This document shows, in pieces, positions 46,201 through 53,911 of a stretch of DNA of 64,000 bases. This DNA comes from an uncultured Arthrobacter sp. Its GTDB lineage: Bacteria > Actinomycetota > Actinomycetes > Actinomycetales > Micrococcaceae. The stretch spans positions 1 through 64,000 of the forward strand of contig NZ_CANLXP010000013.1 in the NCBI RefSeq assembly GCF_947495145.1, read 5' to 3'. The notes beneath the pieces are model-generated. The model ran no database searches, had not been told where the DNA came from, and saw only the letters and a list, made by a program, of their open reading frames with translations. The translations under genes were made by a program, and so were the position numbers. Every line of letters starts with the position of its first letter. Position 1 is the first letter of the stretch.

Positions 46201-47057
46201 TCGAAGTTCTGACGCTCCACTGATGCGACTCCTCCTACGTAGTCAGAGTAGATCCCCGATACCTGCTCTGCAGTCAGTGCAGTCTTGTAGACAGCGAAGT
46301 CGTCGAAGGCTCCTCCGAAAAATGCGGCCCATGGGCCCGACCAGGGAACACGTCCGATCAGGCCGGAGCGGGTGCTGTTGGCGGCGGCCAGCTTGCTGAA
46401 GTCGAGGCTGACTGCTTCCTTCCGGATCAGGTCGCCGTTGATGTAGTAGGCCACCGAACTGCCGTCGGACACCGTCGTGAGGTGCGCCCAGGTATTGGTT
46501 GGAAGTGGATTCGGCGCGACGGCCTTGACCTCGGTGCCGGAGTTGGCGACGGCCTTCGACTGACCGCCCTCATTCGGAACCATGTACAGGCCCCAGTTGT
46601 CCGCCGGCAGTGCGTCGCTTCCCACGATGTAGGCCCAGGGAAGCTGGTTGGCGTTGGCGCCGTCCCACTTGATCCAGGCGGAGACGGTCATCGCCGTCGT
46701 GTCCTTGAACAGACCGGCCGGAATATCCAGGTACGGCTTGTCGCTGGAGGAGGAGTTCTGCGCTCCCCCAGGGAAGAGACCAGCCTGCCCGGTGGCGGAA
46801 GAAGGTCCGTCACCGCGGCTCAAAGCTGGAGCATTCCGCACTCGGGCATCGAAGGCGTTTCCGAGGGAACCCTCGTTCTGGATCACTCCGGCGGAGGCAT
46901 CTCCGTCGAAAGTGTACAGAATGGCCGGTTCCGGAGGCGCTTCTTCTGCACCTGCTGCAGGAATGCTCACGATGACCGAGGTGGCCGCCAAGGGAAGCCC
47001 GGTCAGTACTGCAAGCGCGGCCTTCAGGCCCCGCCTCTTGCTGTGGGAGTCTTTCAT
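43275..47057 (-). CDS. Secreted multidomain glycoside hydrolase (clan GH-A-like) with LamG and CBM modules
   Basis: 1260 residues. Signal peptide 1 to about 36 (SIPAAGAEEA). Residues about 45-275 are a LamG/concanavalin-like domain (ILYTFDGDA, TVSAWIKWDG, DDFAVYKTALT). Residues about 285-350 are an Ig-like Big_4 domain (PALPGTVNVT). Residues about 355-750 look like a TIM-barrel of clan GH-A, with candidate acid/base Glu in FIPFNEVDL near 504 and nucleophile Glu in INITEWGAS near 629. Residues about 820-1260 hold CBM6/35-like beta-sandwiches (EAETAGLQ, RIEAEDLK). The exact GH family is uncertain (GH39-like). With the divergent alpha-galactosidase it probably starts breakdown of a plant galactose-containing polymer outside the cell. 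Confidence 0.85.
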   Translation of the reverse strand: MKDSHSKRRGLKAALAVLTGLPLAATSVIVSIPAAGAEEAPPEPAILYTFDGDASAGVIQNEGSLGNAFDARVRNAPALSRGDGPSSATGQAGLFPGGAQNSSSSDKPYLDIPAGLFKDTTAMTVSAWIKWDGANANQLPWAYIVGSDALPADNWGLYMVPNEGGQSKAVANSGTEVKAVAPNPLPTNTWAHLTTVSDGSSVAYYINGDLIRKEAVSLDFSKLAAANSTRSGLIGRVPWSGPWAAFFGGAFDDFAVYKTALTAEQVSGIYSDYVGGVASVERQNFDVSTPAGVAPALPGTVNVTRESGTATTAAITWDAVPSSAYATAGATFTVRGTITGWAQPLVANVTVSERPTTGVVVDFAKDTGEFRGGASGTLYGLGDEGSPTQALVNGAAMTNISQKPPFGTQHPGGDAFNIEDTFFDKYGEDLYLYTQDYYPDWPYNGGKRPGDDRTYARGEDGRLTGEYTAAANGTWDYLEVLEIVVDEVAREADNPEKYVFIPFNEVDLQWLNTNDLYNRFMHLGNQPNSYTPDGATDWVAAWNVITETYAKYGLERPKIAGPGDAAWRGEGNIKTVLNMAIATDTVPDIYVWHELRGYQWLPDRASLFRRYAAEVGLSPEQIPSINITEWGASTDMSSPANLLRWFAGFEAAKVDAQTAYWTASGTMSDNQAKVNAANGGWWLFKWYGDLTGSRTVQVTTGRELAIGAVDRESKRGQVIVGGIPTGRDGALSLTGLDDATFGGAVDVEVRENLVSGTDGIAGAPRVVVAADELPVVDGKVDLRIPSANSSSAYQVIVTPAAERNVEAAAAAQGERHVTEAETAGLQASSVRTPSGYRASGDRDVSGFSAVDSRAEWTVNVKTAGLYRLQVLGATPGAAAQHALFVDDAFSEVVQYGANAIKPSNVRTVARGSAEVYVHLEAGERTLSLRTSKDGSTLLPGAGDQGGVTLDRFELVRVGDSVNSESVEYPASTFRLIDGATLAKGSASLSEGSRVDLYPSTYESGYYDIAVAWDGPGGAKTTLTVNGREAATFNAKAPAWKSTVRVHLPEGISELELTSNATANVAAVTTTRAVEGDASIIRIEAEDLKTVGLSGTAAVSGFGDALTNGSGGGFVQGLGITNGNAADEGKLTIPRLKGFDKAGAYNAIVHFSNDDIEGTHDYNPQVVDLGLQANEQGVEGLAGRTTFRYTYTSTNFWEAVMPLDLTTNKGEITFGNTRPTLFIDEGATPSTGDDTVLPGYAVAPDVDWIAFAPFVLKANGK

Positions 47058-47087
47058 CTAAACCTCTACGTTGAGTAAGAACAATTA

Positions 47088-47101
47088 TGAAAGCGCTATC
47101 A
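47088..47101. promoter_or_regulatory. LacI-type operator upstream of the GH-A-like gene
   Basis: TGAAAGCGCTATCA, a near-palindrome with the central CG step typical of LacI/GalR operators. It lies 30 bp upstream of the start of the minus-strand glycosidase gene. Confidence 0.6.
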
Positions 47102-47165
47102 TCGGTGGGGCCAGCCTAGCGCGGGCTCACCCAAGAACGCTAGTGCTATTTCTACTGCGACACAT

Positions 47166-47195
47166 TTGACGGGCTCGTTACGTTTCTCCTACAAG
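47166..47195 (+). promoter_or_regulatory. Candidate promoter of the alpha-galactosidase operon
   Basis: TTGACG at 47166-47171 and TACAAG at 47190-47195, spaced by 18 bp. The two LacI-type operators lie just downstream, where a bound repressor would block elongation. Confidence 0.45.
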
Positions 47196-47215
47196 CCCAG
47201 CCGCAGTACGTAACT

Positions 47216-47229
47216 TGATACCGGTTTCA
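47216..47229. promoter_or_regulatory. LacI-type operator 1 upstream of the alpha-galactosidase gene
   Basis: TGATACCGGTTTCA, near-palindrome centred on CCGG. Together with 47252-47265 it forms a larger inverted repeat. Confidence 0.6.
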
Positions 47230-47251
47230 GAAAATGTATTGCGGAAGCTTC

Positions 47252-47265
47252 TGAAATCGGTATCA
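47252..47265. promoter_or_regulatory. LacI-type operator 2 upstream of the alpha-galactosidase gene
   Basis: TGAAATCGGTATCA, centred 36 bp from operator 1 and its near reverse complement. The spacing is close to three and a half helical turns. Confidence 0.6.
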
Positions 47266-47313
47266 TCGGTAAGGTGATCGCAGTCACGGTCACGGAAATC
47301 GCATAGGAGCGAA

Positions 47314-49413
47314 GTGCCTAACAGTCTGTCCTGGGGTCAACCCAGCCTCACCCTCGAGTTCTCGTGGGACGTCGATGCCCCCGTTACCCTCGTAGGTGCC
47401 ACGAGCAAAGAGGTGATGCTCAAGACCTCCAACCCAATGCCGGTCGTGGAAATCCTCACTCCGGGCTCCGGCCGCATTCCGGCCTCCAGCAGGCTCGCCC
47501 ACACGACACTAGGGCAGTCACTGCGCTACGTCTCGCATAAAGAGATCGAATCGCCATTCGGGCCGGCGCTTCAGGTCCGGATGGCCAGCGGGCCGATGGA
47601 CGTCCTCCTTCGGCTGGAAATGCCCTACGGCGTTGGCGCAGTGCGCTCGACCGTGACCATTACCAATACCTCAAGCGCCGACGACGTCATCCTCCAGGCG
47701 GTGACCTCCTGGTCCGCGGGATTCGGCGATGCCGGGCCCGGAACAGACCCGCTCACCGACTGGGAAGTCACCTCAGGCGTCAATGACTGGCTCGGTGAAG
47801 GGCGCTGGGATACCCGGGCGCTGCGCGGTCCGGACTTTCCACGCTTGGCGCAGGAACTTACCGGCCACAATCCCCGTGGATCAATGAGCCGTGTGTCGAC
47901 CGGATCCTGGTCCACCGGCCACCATCTTCCCGTGGCCGCCCTCCACTCCGCCAGCGCCGGCGTGGCCTGGGCCTGGCAGATCGAACATAACGGCGCGTGG
48001 CGCTGGGAGATCGGCGAGGACACTGCCGGTGGTTATCTCGCGTTGTCCGGCCCCACCGAGCGCGACTCCGCGTGGACCAAGGTCCTGCGGCCCGGCGAAT
48101 CCTTTGCCTCAGTGCCCGCATCCGTGGCGCTGGGCGCCGACCTGACCGACGTCATGGCTGCACTGACGGCGTTCCGTCGGGCAGCCCGCAGGGATCACGC
48201 TGACAATCGGAACCTGCCCGTCGTCTTCAACGACTACATGAACACGCTCGACGGCGATCCCACCACCGAGAAGCTGCTTCCGCTGATTCATGCTGCCGCC
48301 GCCGTCGGCGCGGAGATCTTCTGTATCGACGCTGGCTGGTACGACGACACCGGGTTCTGGTGGGACGGCGTCGGCGAATGGCTGCCCTCCACCACACGCT
48401 TCCCGAATGGACTGGGAGAAGTAATCGCGGAGATCCAGAAGCTTGGGATGGTGCCCGGACTCTGGCTTGAACCCGAGGTCATCGGCCTGCGCAGTCCTGT
48501 TGCCGAGCGGCTCCCGCATGAAGCGTTCCTCAGTCGCCACGGCGAGCGCATCGTCGAACACGGCCGGTATCACCTGGACCTGCGCCATCCTGCGGCAGTG
48601 AACCACCTGAATGAGGTGGTCGATCGGCTGGTCGCCGAGTTCGGCCTCGGATTCTTCAAGTTCGACTACAACATCGATCCGGGCAGCGGTACCGACGTAA
48701 ATGCCGACAGCCCCGGCGACGGTCTCCTGTGCCACAACCGTGCGCAGCTCGCGTGGCTGGACTCGGTGCTTGACCGGCATCCGGATCTGGTCATCGAGAA
48801 CTGCTCCTCGGGAGCCATGCGGATGGATTTCGCACTGCTGTCCAGGCTCGCCATGCAATCGACCTCCGACCAGCAGGACTTCCTGAAGTACCCACCGATC
48901 GCAGCCTCGGCGCCGCTGTCCATGCTGCCGGAGCAGGCAGCGAGCTGGGCCTACCCGCAGCCCGGGATGAGCTTGGAGGAAGTGTCCTTCTGCCTCGCCA
49001 CGGGCCTGCTTGGCCGGTTCTACCTCTCGGGCTACCTCAACAATATGGAGGAAGCTCAGCTGGGCCTGGTACGGGAAGCGGTCAGGCTCGCGAAAGAGTT
49101 GCGGGTCGACCTCCCGAGCTCCCACCCGTTCTGGCCGATCGGGCTGCCCGGCTGGACCGACGGATGGGTTTCCCTCGGACTGTCAGCTCCGGAACGGGAC
49201 CTGGTGACCGTCTGGAACCGCAACGGCGAAACGGAAACCCACCTGTCCCTGCCGCACCTGGCCGGTTCGCCGATCACTATCTCCACTATCTTCCCTTCGG
49301 CGCTGCCGGAGTGGACTACCGCCTGGAACCCGGATACAGCCACGTTGACCGTGCGCTGCCAACCCGGCGTTTCAGCCCGGATCCTCCAAATCACATCAAC
49401 CGTCGAGGCCTGA
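47314..49413 (+). CDS. GH36 alpha-galactosidase
   Basis: 699 residues from the GTG at 47314 behind TAGGAG. Cytoplasmic (no signal peptide). Residues 1-310 are the beta-supersandwich, and residues about 325-620 the TIM barrel of GH36. The nucleophile Asp lies in GFFKFDYN near 450, and the acid/base Asp in STSDQQD near 517. Substrate-binding stretches are FCIDAGWYDDTGFWWDGVGEW, cut here as IDAGWYDD near 348, and ENCSSGAMRMD near 500. It hydrolyses alpha-1,6-galactosides such as raffinose-type sugars, by family analogy. First gene of an operon with the importer, divergent from the secreted glycosidase. Confidence 0.92.
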   Translation: MPNSLSWGQPSLTLEFSWDVDAPVTLVGATSKEVMLKTSNPMPVVEILTPGSGRIPASSRLAHTTLGQSLRYVSHKEIESPFGPALQVRMASGPMDVLLRLEMPYGVGAVRSTVTITNTSSADDVILQAVTSWSAGFGDAGPGTDPLTDWEVTSGVNDWLGEGRWDTRALRGPDFPRLAQELTGHNPRGSMSRVSTGSWSTGHHLPVAALHSASAGVAWAWQIEHNGAWRWEIGEDTAGGYLALSGPTERDSAWTKVLRPGESFASVPASVALGADLTDVMAALTAFRRAARRDHADNRNLPVVFNDYMNTLDGDPTTEKLLPLIHAAAAVGAEIFCIDAGWYDDTGFWWDGVGEWLPSTTRFPNGLGEVIAEIQKLGMVPGLWLEPEVIGLRSPVAERLPHEAFLSRHGERIVEHGRYHLDLRHPAAVNHLNEVVDRLVAEFGLGFFKFDYNIDPGSGTDVNADSPGDGLLCHNRAQLAWLDSVLDRHPDLVIENCSSGAMRMDFALLSRLAMQSTSDQQDFLKYPPIAASAPLSMLPEQAASWAYPQPGMSLEEVSFCLATGLLGRFYLSGYLNNMEEAQLGLVREAVRLAKELRVDLPSSHPFWPIGLPGWTDGWVSLGLSAPERDLVTVWNRNGETETHLSLPHLAGSPITISTIFPSALPEWTTAWNPDTATLTVRCQPGVSARILQITSTVEA

Positions 49414-49432
49414 GAACCTCACACACCACCTT

Positions 49433-49454
49433 CCTGCGGACGTCCGCCCGCAGG
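49433..49454 (+). other. Intercistronic hairpin before the substrate-binding-protein gene
   Basis: CCTGCGG at 49433-49439 pairs with 49448-49454, in the 64-bp gap between the alpha-galactosidase and the binding-protein gene. It may be an RNA-processing or stability element. Confidence 0.5.
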
Positions 49455-49477
49455 AACTACAAAAGGAGAGCAATTCG

Positions 49478-50794
49478 ATGAAGAAGTGCATCAGGGCGAC
49501 AGCGCTTGTCGCCGCTGCGACCTCGCTGGTCTTGGCTGGCTGCAGCGATCCCGGGGCCGGAAGCACCGCTGCGGAAGGTCCCGTTGAGTGGCCTGCGCAG
49601 GACACCGATCTTGCCGGGACCACGCTCACCATCTGGGCCGCGCAGAACTCGAACACCGTACCGGAAAGCGTTGTGGCCGGTTTCGAAGAACTGACCGGCG
49701 CCGAGGTCGAGGTCGAAACCATCCCCGACCCCTACGAGCAAGGCGTCCAGACCAAGGTGGCCACCGGAGACAAGCCCGACCTCGCGTTCTGGCAGCCCAC
49801 CGCCTCACAGCTGACAGCGTTGAACGCATCCACCAACCTCCAGCCACTGAACGACGCTCCCTGGGTGGAGTCGCTTAAGCCCGAGCTGCAGGACATGACC
49901 GGAATCCTCGAAGACACCCGGTATGCCGCACTGATCACCACTCCGGCCGTCGAGGGCGTCTACTACAACAAGGAGGTTTTCGAGGAGGCAGGCATTTCGG
50001 AGCTGCCGACCGACTGGGATACCTTCGTGGAGCTCGGACGGGAACTGAAGGGCCAGGGAGTCACCCCGTTCTACGAGATGGGCGCAGACCGCTGGGCCAC
50101 GCAGTGGTGGGTGCAGGTTCAGCTGGCCGAAGCCGCCAAGGACGGCTTGTGGGATCGCGTGAACGCCGGTGAGGAGAAGTTCACCGATGAGACCATTCAG
50201 GGTGCGATCGATAACTACAACGGCCTCATCGAAGAGGGTCTCTTCAACGAGGACATCAAGACCGCTACCTTCGAGGACCAGGGAGACGCCCTCCTCGCAG
50301 GAGACGCCGCCATGGTCGTCCAGGTGAACTCGTTCTTCTCACAGCTCCAGGCCAAGACCGACACGGCCGAGCTGAACGAAAAGATCGGCTTCTTCCCGAT
50401 CGGTCCCGGCGGCAACGTCGGCACCTTCATCCCGGACCAGAGCAACGCCCTCGTCGCCTTCAAGACCGGCGATGCAGAGAAGGAAGCAGCATCACGCCAG
50501 CTCCTCAGCTACTGGATGGGCGAGGGTTACGGCGACTTCGTTGCCGCGCAGTCGACCGTGTCCCTGCAGGACAGCGTAACCACCCCCGAGGACGTCCCCG
50601 AAGCGCTCCTTTCCGTCAGTGACTCGCTGGGCGATTCGGTTCCGTCGATGCAGGCTGCCGCCATTGCCAACCCGGACCTGTACATTTTCCTCGCCGATAT
50701 GATCCAGGGCACGAAGACGCCCGAGGAAGTAGCGCAGGCCACCCAGGACCAGTTCGCCGAACTCGCCCGGGCGCAGGGCGCAACCGGGTTCTAA
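49478..50794 (+). CDS. Sugar ABC importer, substrate-binding lipoprotein
   Basis: 438 residues, ATG behind AAAAGGAGAG. Lipoprotein signal with lipobox Cys at residue 22 (SLVLAGCSDPG). A family-1 (MalE-like) extracellular binding protein: TLTIWAAQNSN near residue 50, a VYYNKEVFEEAGISELPTDW stretch near 160 and a KIGFFPIGPGGN stretch near 305. It captures the oligosaccharide outside the membrane for the two permeases downstream. Placement after GH36 suggests an alpha-galactoside. Confidence 0.92.
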   Translation: MKKCIRATALVAAATSLVLAGCSDPGAGSTAAEGPVEWPAQDTDLAGTTLTIWAAQNSNTVPESVVAGFEELTGAEVEVETIPDPYEQGVQTKVATGDKPDLAFWQPTASQLTALNASTNLQPLNDAPWVESLKPELQDMTGILEDTRYAALITTPAVEGVYYNKEVFEEAGISELPTDWDTFVELGRELKGQGVTPFYEMGADRWATQWWVQVQLAEAAKDGLWDRVNAGEEKFTDETIQGAIDNYNGLIEEGLFNEDIKTATFEDQGDALLAGDAAMVVQVNSFFSQLQAKTDTAELNEKIGFFPIGPGGNVGTFIPDQSNALVAFKTGDAEKEAASRQLLSYWMGEGYGDFVAAQSTVSLQDSVTTPEDVPEALLSVSDSLGDSVPSMQAAAIANPDLYIFLADMIQGTKTPEEVAQATQDQFAELARAQGATGF

Positions 50795-50801
50795 TCGAGA
50801 A

Positions 50802-50836
50802 AAAGGGGTGCCGGCGCTCTGCGTCGGCACCCCTTT
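50802..50836 (+). terminator. Strong intercistronic hairpin between binding protein and permease genes
   Basis: A 12-bp perfect stem AAAGGGGTGCCG (50802-50813) with 50825-50836, eight bases after the stop. There is no long T-tract. Such hairpins let the binding protein be made in excess over the permeases by partial termination or 3'-end protection. Confidence 0.7.
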
Positions 50837-50852
50837 CAGGAAAGGCACCATC

Positions 50853-51791
50853 ATGACTGCGAGTATCACCTCAACGCGGAAAGAGGCACCGCCTCAATCG
50901 ACAGCGCCGACTCCGCGACCGGATCGCAGGCACAAGGACCATCCGCTCTGGTTCCTCGTTCCCGCCCTGATTGTCCTCGTGGTCTTCTTCTTCATCCCCA
51001 CGGTGTTCAACTTTGTCTACGCCTTCACAGACTGGTCCAGCTTCAAGTCAGCGATCAATTTCATCGGCACCGAGAACTTTGTATCGCTGTTCTCCAACGG
51101 CACACTGCTCAACTCCCTGAAGGTCACTTTGATCTATGCGGTGCTGGTAGCGATCTTCCAGAACCTCTTCGGCCTGATACTTGCCCTGCTGCTGGAACGG
51201 GACACCAAAGTGAACCGCGCAGTGCGGGTGGCGTTCTTTGTTCCCGTCATCATGTCTGCGCTCGCCGTCGGCTACATCTTCCAGGCCCTCCTGAAGCCCG
51301 GGGGTGCGTTGAACGGCATCCTTAGCTTCGTCTCCGGCTCCGAGGTATCCATCGCATGGCTGGGCAACACCACCTGGACTATCGTCGTAGTTGCGCTCGT
51401 GCATGCCTGGAAATGGATGGGCCTCTCGATGCTCATCTATCTGGCCGGCCTGAAGACCATCAGTGAGGACGTCGTCGAGGCCGCGAAGATCGACGGCGCA
51501 TCTTGGTGGGCAACCTTCCGCAAAATCCGCTTCCCGCTTCTGGCACCGGCCGTCACCTTCAATGTTGCAACGGCTCTGCTCGGCTCCATGAACGGCTTCG
51601 ACATCGTTCAGGCCACCACCGAGGGCGGACCCGGCGGAACCACGGAGCTTTTGAACATTTTCATCTTTCGTACCTTCGGCCAGGGGCTCTTTGCCCAGGC
51701 GACAACCATGAGCCTGGTCTTGTTCCTGACCGTCATGATCCTGGCCTTCCCCCTAATCTCGATTCTCCGCAAGAGGGAGGACGTACTGTGA
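50853..51791 (+). CDS. Sugar ABC importer, permease 1 (MalF-like)
   Basis: 312 residues from the ATG at 50853 (AGGAAAGG upstream). N-terminal 35 residues polar, then about six helices; the first is WFLVPALIVLVVFFFIPTVF. The EAA loop (EAAKIDGASWWATFRKIRFP) near residue 210 binds the ATPase. No ATPase gene is present in this operon, so a shared MsiK-type ATPase elsewhere is likely. Confidence 0.92.
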   Translation: MTASITSTRKEAPPQSTAPTPRPDRRHKDHPLWFLVPALIVLVVFFFIPTVFNFVYAFTDWSSFKSAINFIGTENFVSLFSNGTLLNSLKVTLIYAVLVAIFQNLFGLILALLLERDTKVNRAVRVAFFVPVIMSALAVGYIFQALLKPGGALNGILSFVSGSEVSIAWLGNTTWTIVVVALVHAWKWMGLSMLIYLAGLKTISEDVVEAAKIDGASWWATFRKIRFPLLAPAVTFNVATALLGSMNGFDIVQATTEGGPGGTTELLNIFIFRTFGQGLFAQATTMSLVLFLTVMILAFPLISILRKREDVL

Positions 51792-52651
51792 GCACTACAA
51801 CTGCCGCGCTGAACCGGCGTCGTCGAACCGCCAGCGAGAAGCGGCGGTTCATTCAGCCGGCCTTCGCCTTGGCTGCGGCCGTGCTGCTCCTCGGTGTGCC
51901 GTTCTGGCTGGTGATCAGCACCGCTGGAAAAAACCAGGCCGAAGCCTTCAATCCCAATCTCGCTCCGCCATCCGACTGGCGGCTCTTCGAAAACTTCGCC
52001 CAGGTCTTCGACGACGGGCGCATGGTAACGGCGTTCTTCGGAAGCCTGCTCGTGATGGTTCCGGCTGTGTTTGGCGTACTGCTACTCGGTTCCATGGCCG
52101 CCTGGGTACTCGGCCGGCGCAGCAGCAGGGGCATGGCCATGGTCTACGCGCTCGCGATCAGCGGCATTGTGTTGCCTCCTGCCGTCGTCACTGTGGTCCT
52201 CCTGCTTCGCCAGCTAGGCCTCGCGGGCACCGCCGTCGGCATGATCGGCGTGTACATGGGGATGTACCTGTCCACGGTGATCTTCTTCGTCACAGGGTTC
52301 GTCCGAACTATTCCACCGGAATTGGAGGAAGCGGCGCGCGTTGACGGAGCGTCCCCGATCAAGGTGTTCGCGCGCATTATCCTGCCGCTGCTGGTCCCGG
52401 TCCTGGCCACAGCAACCATTTTGATCTGCCTGTACATCTGGAACGACGTGTTCTACGCGCTCTTCGTCATCGGTGGGCGTATCGATACACTGCCGCTGAA
52501 CTTGTACCAGGTAGCCAGCGCCGGCCTATACCTGCAGAACTGGCACCTCATCTTCTCCTACATCATTCTCATGAGCCTGCCGCTGCTCATCACGTTCATC
52601 GTGGCGCAACGTAAGATCATTTCAGGAATCACGAGTGGAGCGGTCAAGTGA
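51788..52651 (+). CDS. Sugar ABC importer, permease 2 (MalG-like)
   Basis: 287 residues from the GTG at 51788, overlapping the previous stop by 4 bp. Six helices and the EAA loop EAARVDGASPIKVFARIILP near residue 185. It forms the heterodimeric channel with permease 1. The next gene (LacI) again overlaps by 4 bp, so the operon is translationally coupled. Confidence 0.92.
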   Translation: MSTTTAALNRRRRTASEKRRFIQPAFALAAAVLLLGVPFWLVISTAGKNQAEAFNPNLAPPSDWRLFENFAQVFDDGRMVTAFFGSLLVMVPAVFGVLLLGSMAAWVLGRRSSRGMAMVYALAISGIVLPPAVVTVVLLLRQLGLAGTAVGMIGVYMGMYLSTVIFFVTGFVRTIPPELEEAARVDGASPIKVFARIILPLLVPVLATATILICLYIWNDVFYALFVIGGRIDTLPLNLYQVASAGLYLQNWHLIFSYIILMSLPLLITFIVAQRKIISGITSGAVK

Positions 52652-53769
52652 GCGTTGGCGAGGTGTCCGACTTATCGGCGCAACGCATCGCGGAAACAAG
52701 ACCCGTCTCCCCTCAAGGACTGATGTACGGGGAGTTCTTGACAACGTCAAAGCGGAAACAGCGCTCGCCGGTTATTGCCGACGTCGCACGCCTTGCCGGA
52801 GTGTCGGTGCCCACAGTGTCCCGCGTCCTTACGGGGGCAGCGCGCGTGAGTCCTGTGAAGCGGCAGAGCGTACTCGACGCGATCGCAGCTCTGAACTATC
52901 GCCCGAGCGCCGCCGCGAGGTCGGTCGCATCAAAAAGGGCGAGCGTTGTGGGTGTCATTGCGGGCAACACCTCGCAGTACGGGTATGCGGAAACCATCCG
53001 CGGCATCGAGATTGCCGCCCGAGCGCAAGGTTTCATTGTCTCGATCGCGGTCGTGGAGACCACAGCGGATGACGACGTCGAACGCGCAGTCTCACTGGTG
53101 CTGGGCCAGGACCTCGCTGGCGTACTCGCTCTGAAGTTCGACCCTCCCGGAGTAGCAGCGCTGAGCAAGATGCCGGACTACGTACCCACCGTCGCTATTT
53201 CCGGTGTGCGGGACACCAGCATCCCGCAGGCGGTCCTTGATGAGACCCGCGCGGCCGAGGAACTGACGAAATATCTCCTCGGGCTCGGGCACAAGACCGT
53301 TCACCATGTTCGCGTTCCACCGTCACGGCGCGAAGACGGACGCACCACTGGGTGGCGGCGTGCGCTTCGCAAGGCGGGTGCCCCTGTTCCGCCGCTGCTC
53401 GACGCAAGCTGGAGCCCGGGATCGGGACGGGATATTGGCAGGTCGTTGGCCTCGGACCCATCGGTCACCGCGGTATTTTGCGGCAACGACGAGATAGCAA
53501 TGGGCGTCATCCGGGGGCTCGCCGACGAAGGTGTCAGGACTCCCGACGACATCAGCGTGGTCGGTTTCGATGATCACCCGCTATCCGACCTCTGGAGTCC
53601 TTCAATCACCACCGCCAGACAGGATTTCTGCAACCTGGGACAGCGTGCTTTCGGGCTGTTGCTTGAGCAGCTCAACGACGGGGAGAAACCGAAGCGGTTC
53701 TCCTCGGAACGGCCCGCGGTGATCGTGCGGGAGAGCGCTGCTGTGCCGCGCGCCGACCGCGTACCGTAG
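52648..53769 (+). CDS. LacI-family transcriptional repressor
   Basis: 373 residues if started at the GTG at 52648 that overlaps the permease stop. The ATG at 52723 (residue 26) is also plausible because the helix-turn-helix SPVIADVARLAGVSVPTVSR begins only near residue 40. The hinge helix SAAARSVASKR lies near 90, and the ligand-binding domain follows to the end (VVGVIAGNTSQYGYAE, STPDDISVVGFDDHPLS-like stretch). It most likely binds the operators at 47088, 47216 and 47252 and releases on an intracellular sugar. Last gene of the cassette. Confidence 0.9.
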   Translation: MSVGEVSDLSAQRIAETRPVSPQGLMYGEFLTTSKRKQRSPVIADVARLAGVSVPTVSRVLTGAARVSPVKRQSVLDAIAALNYRPSAAARSVASKRASVVGVIAGNTSQYGYAETIRGIEIAARAQGFIVSIAVVETTADDDVERAVSLVLGQDLAGVLALKFDPPGVAALSKMPDYVPTVAISGVRDTSIPQAVLDETRAAEELTKYLLGLGHKTVHHVRVPPSRREDGRTTGWRRALRKAGAPVPPLLDASWSPGSGRDIGRSLASDPSVTAVFCGNDEIAMGVIRGLADEGVRTPDDISVVGFDDHPLSDLWSPSITTARQDFCNLGQRAFGLLLEQLNDGEKPKRFSSERPAVIVRESAAVPRADRVP

Positions 53770-53832
53770 TAACGGCCCTCGGGTGGGCGGACACGATCCT
53801 GCAGTTTCCCGCTCCCCCTACCCCTCGCCGAG

Positions 53833-53911
53833 GCGAGTTTACGCGAATTCGCTGCGCCGTCGTCGTTCTGTTGGGTCACAAAGTGCAGAATTGTGCCCGG
53901 AACGGGCGGGC
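53833..53911. repeat. Imperfect direct repeat at the right flank of the sugar cassette
   Basis: Partner of 43071-43151. It directly abuts the rsmA stop codon on one side and lies 60 bp after the LacI stop on the other. Confidence 0.75.

Noticed and set aside
48109..49125. 338-residue minus-strand open frame
   Set aside because: Antisense shadow of the GH36 gene.
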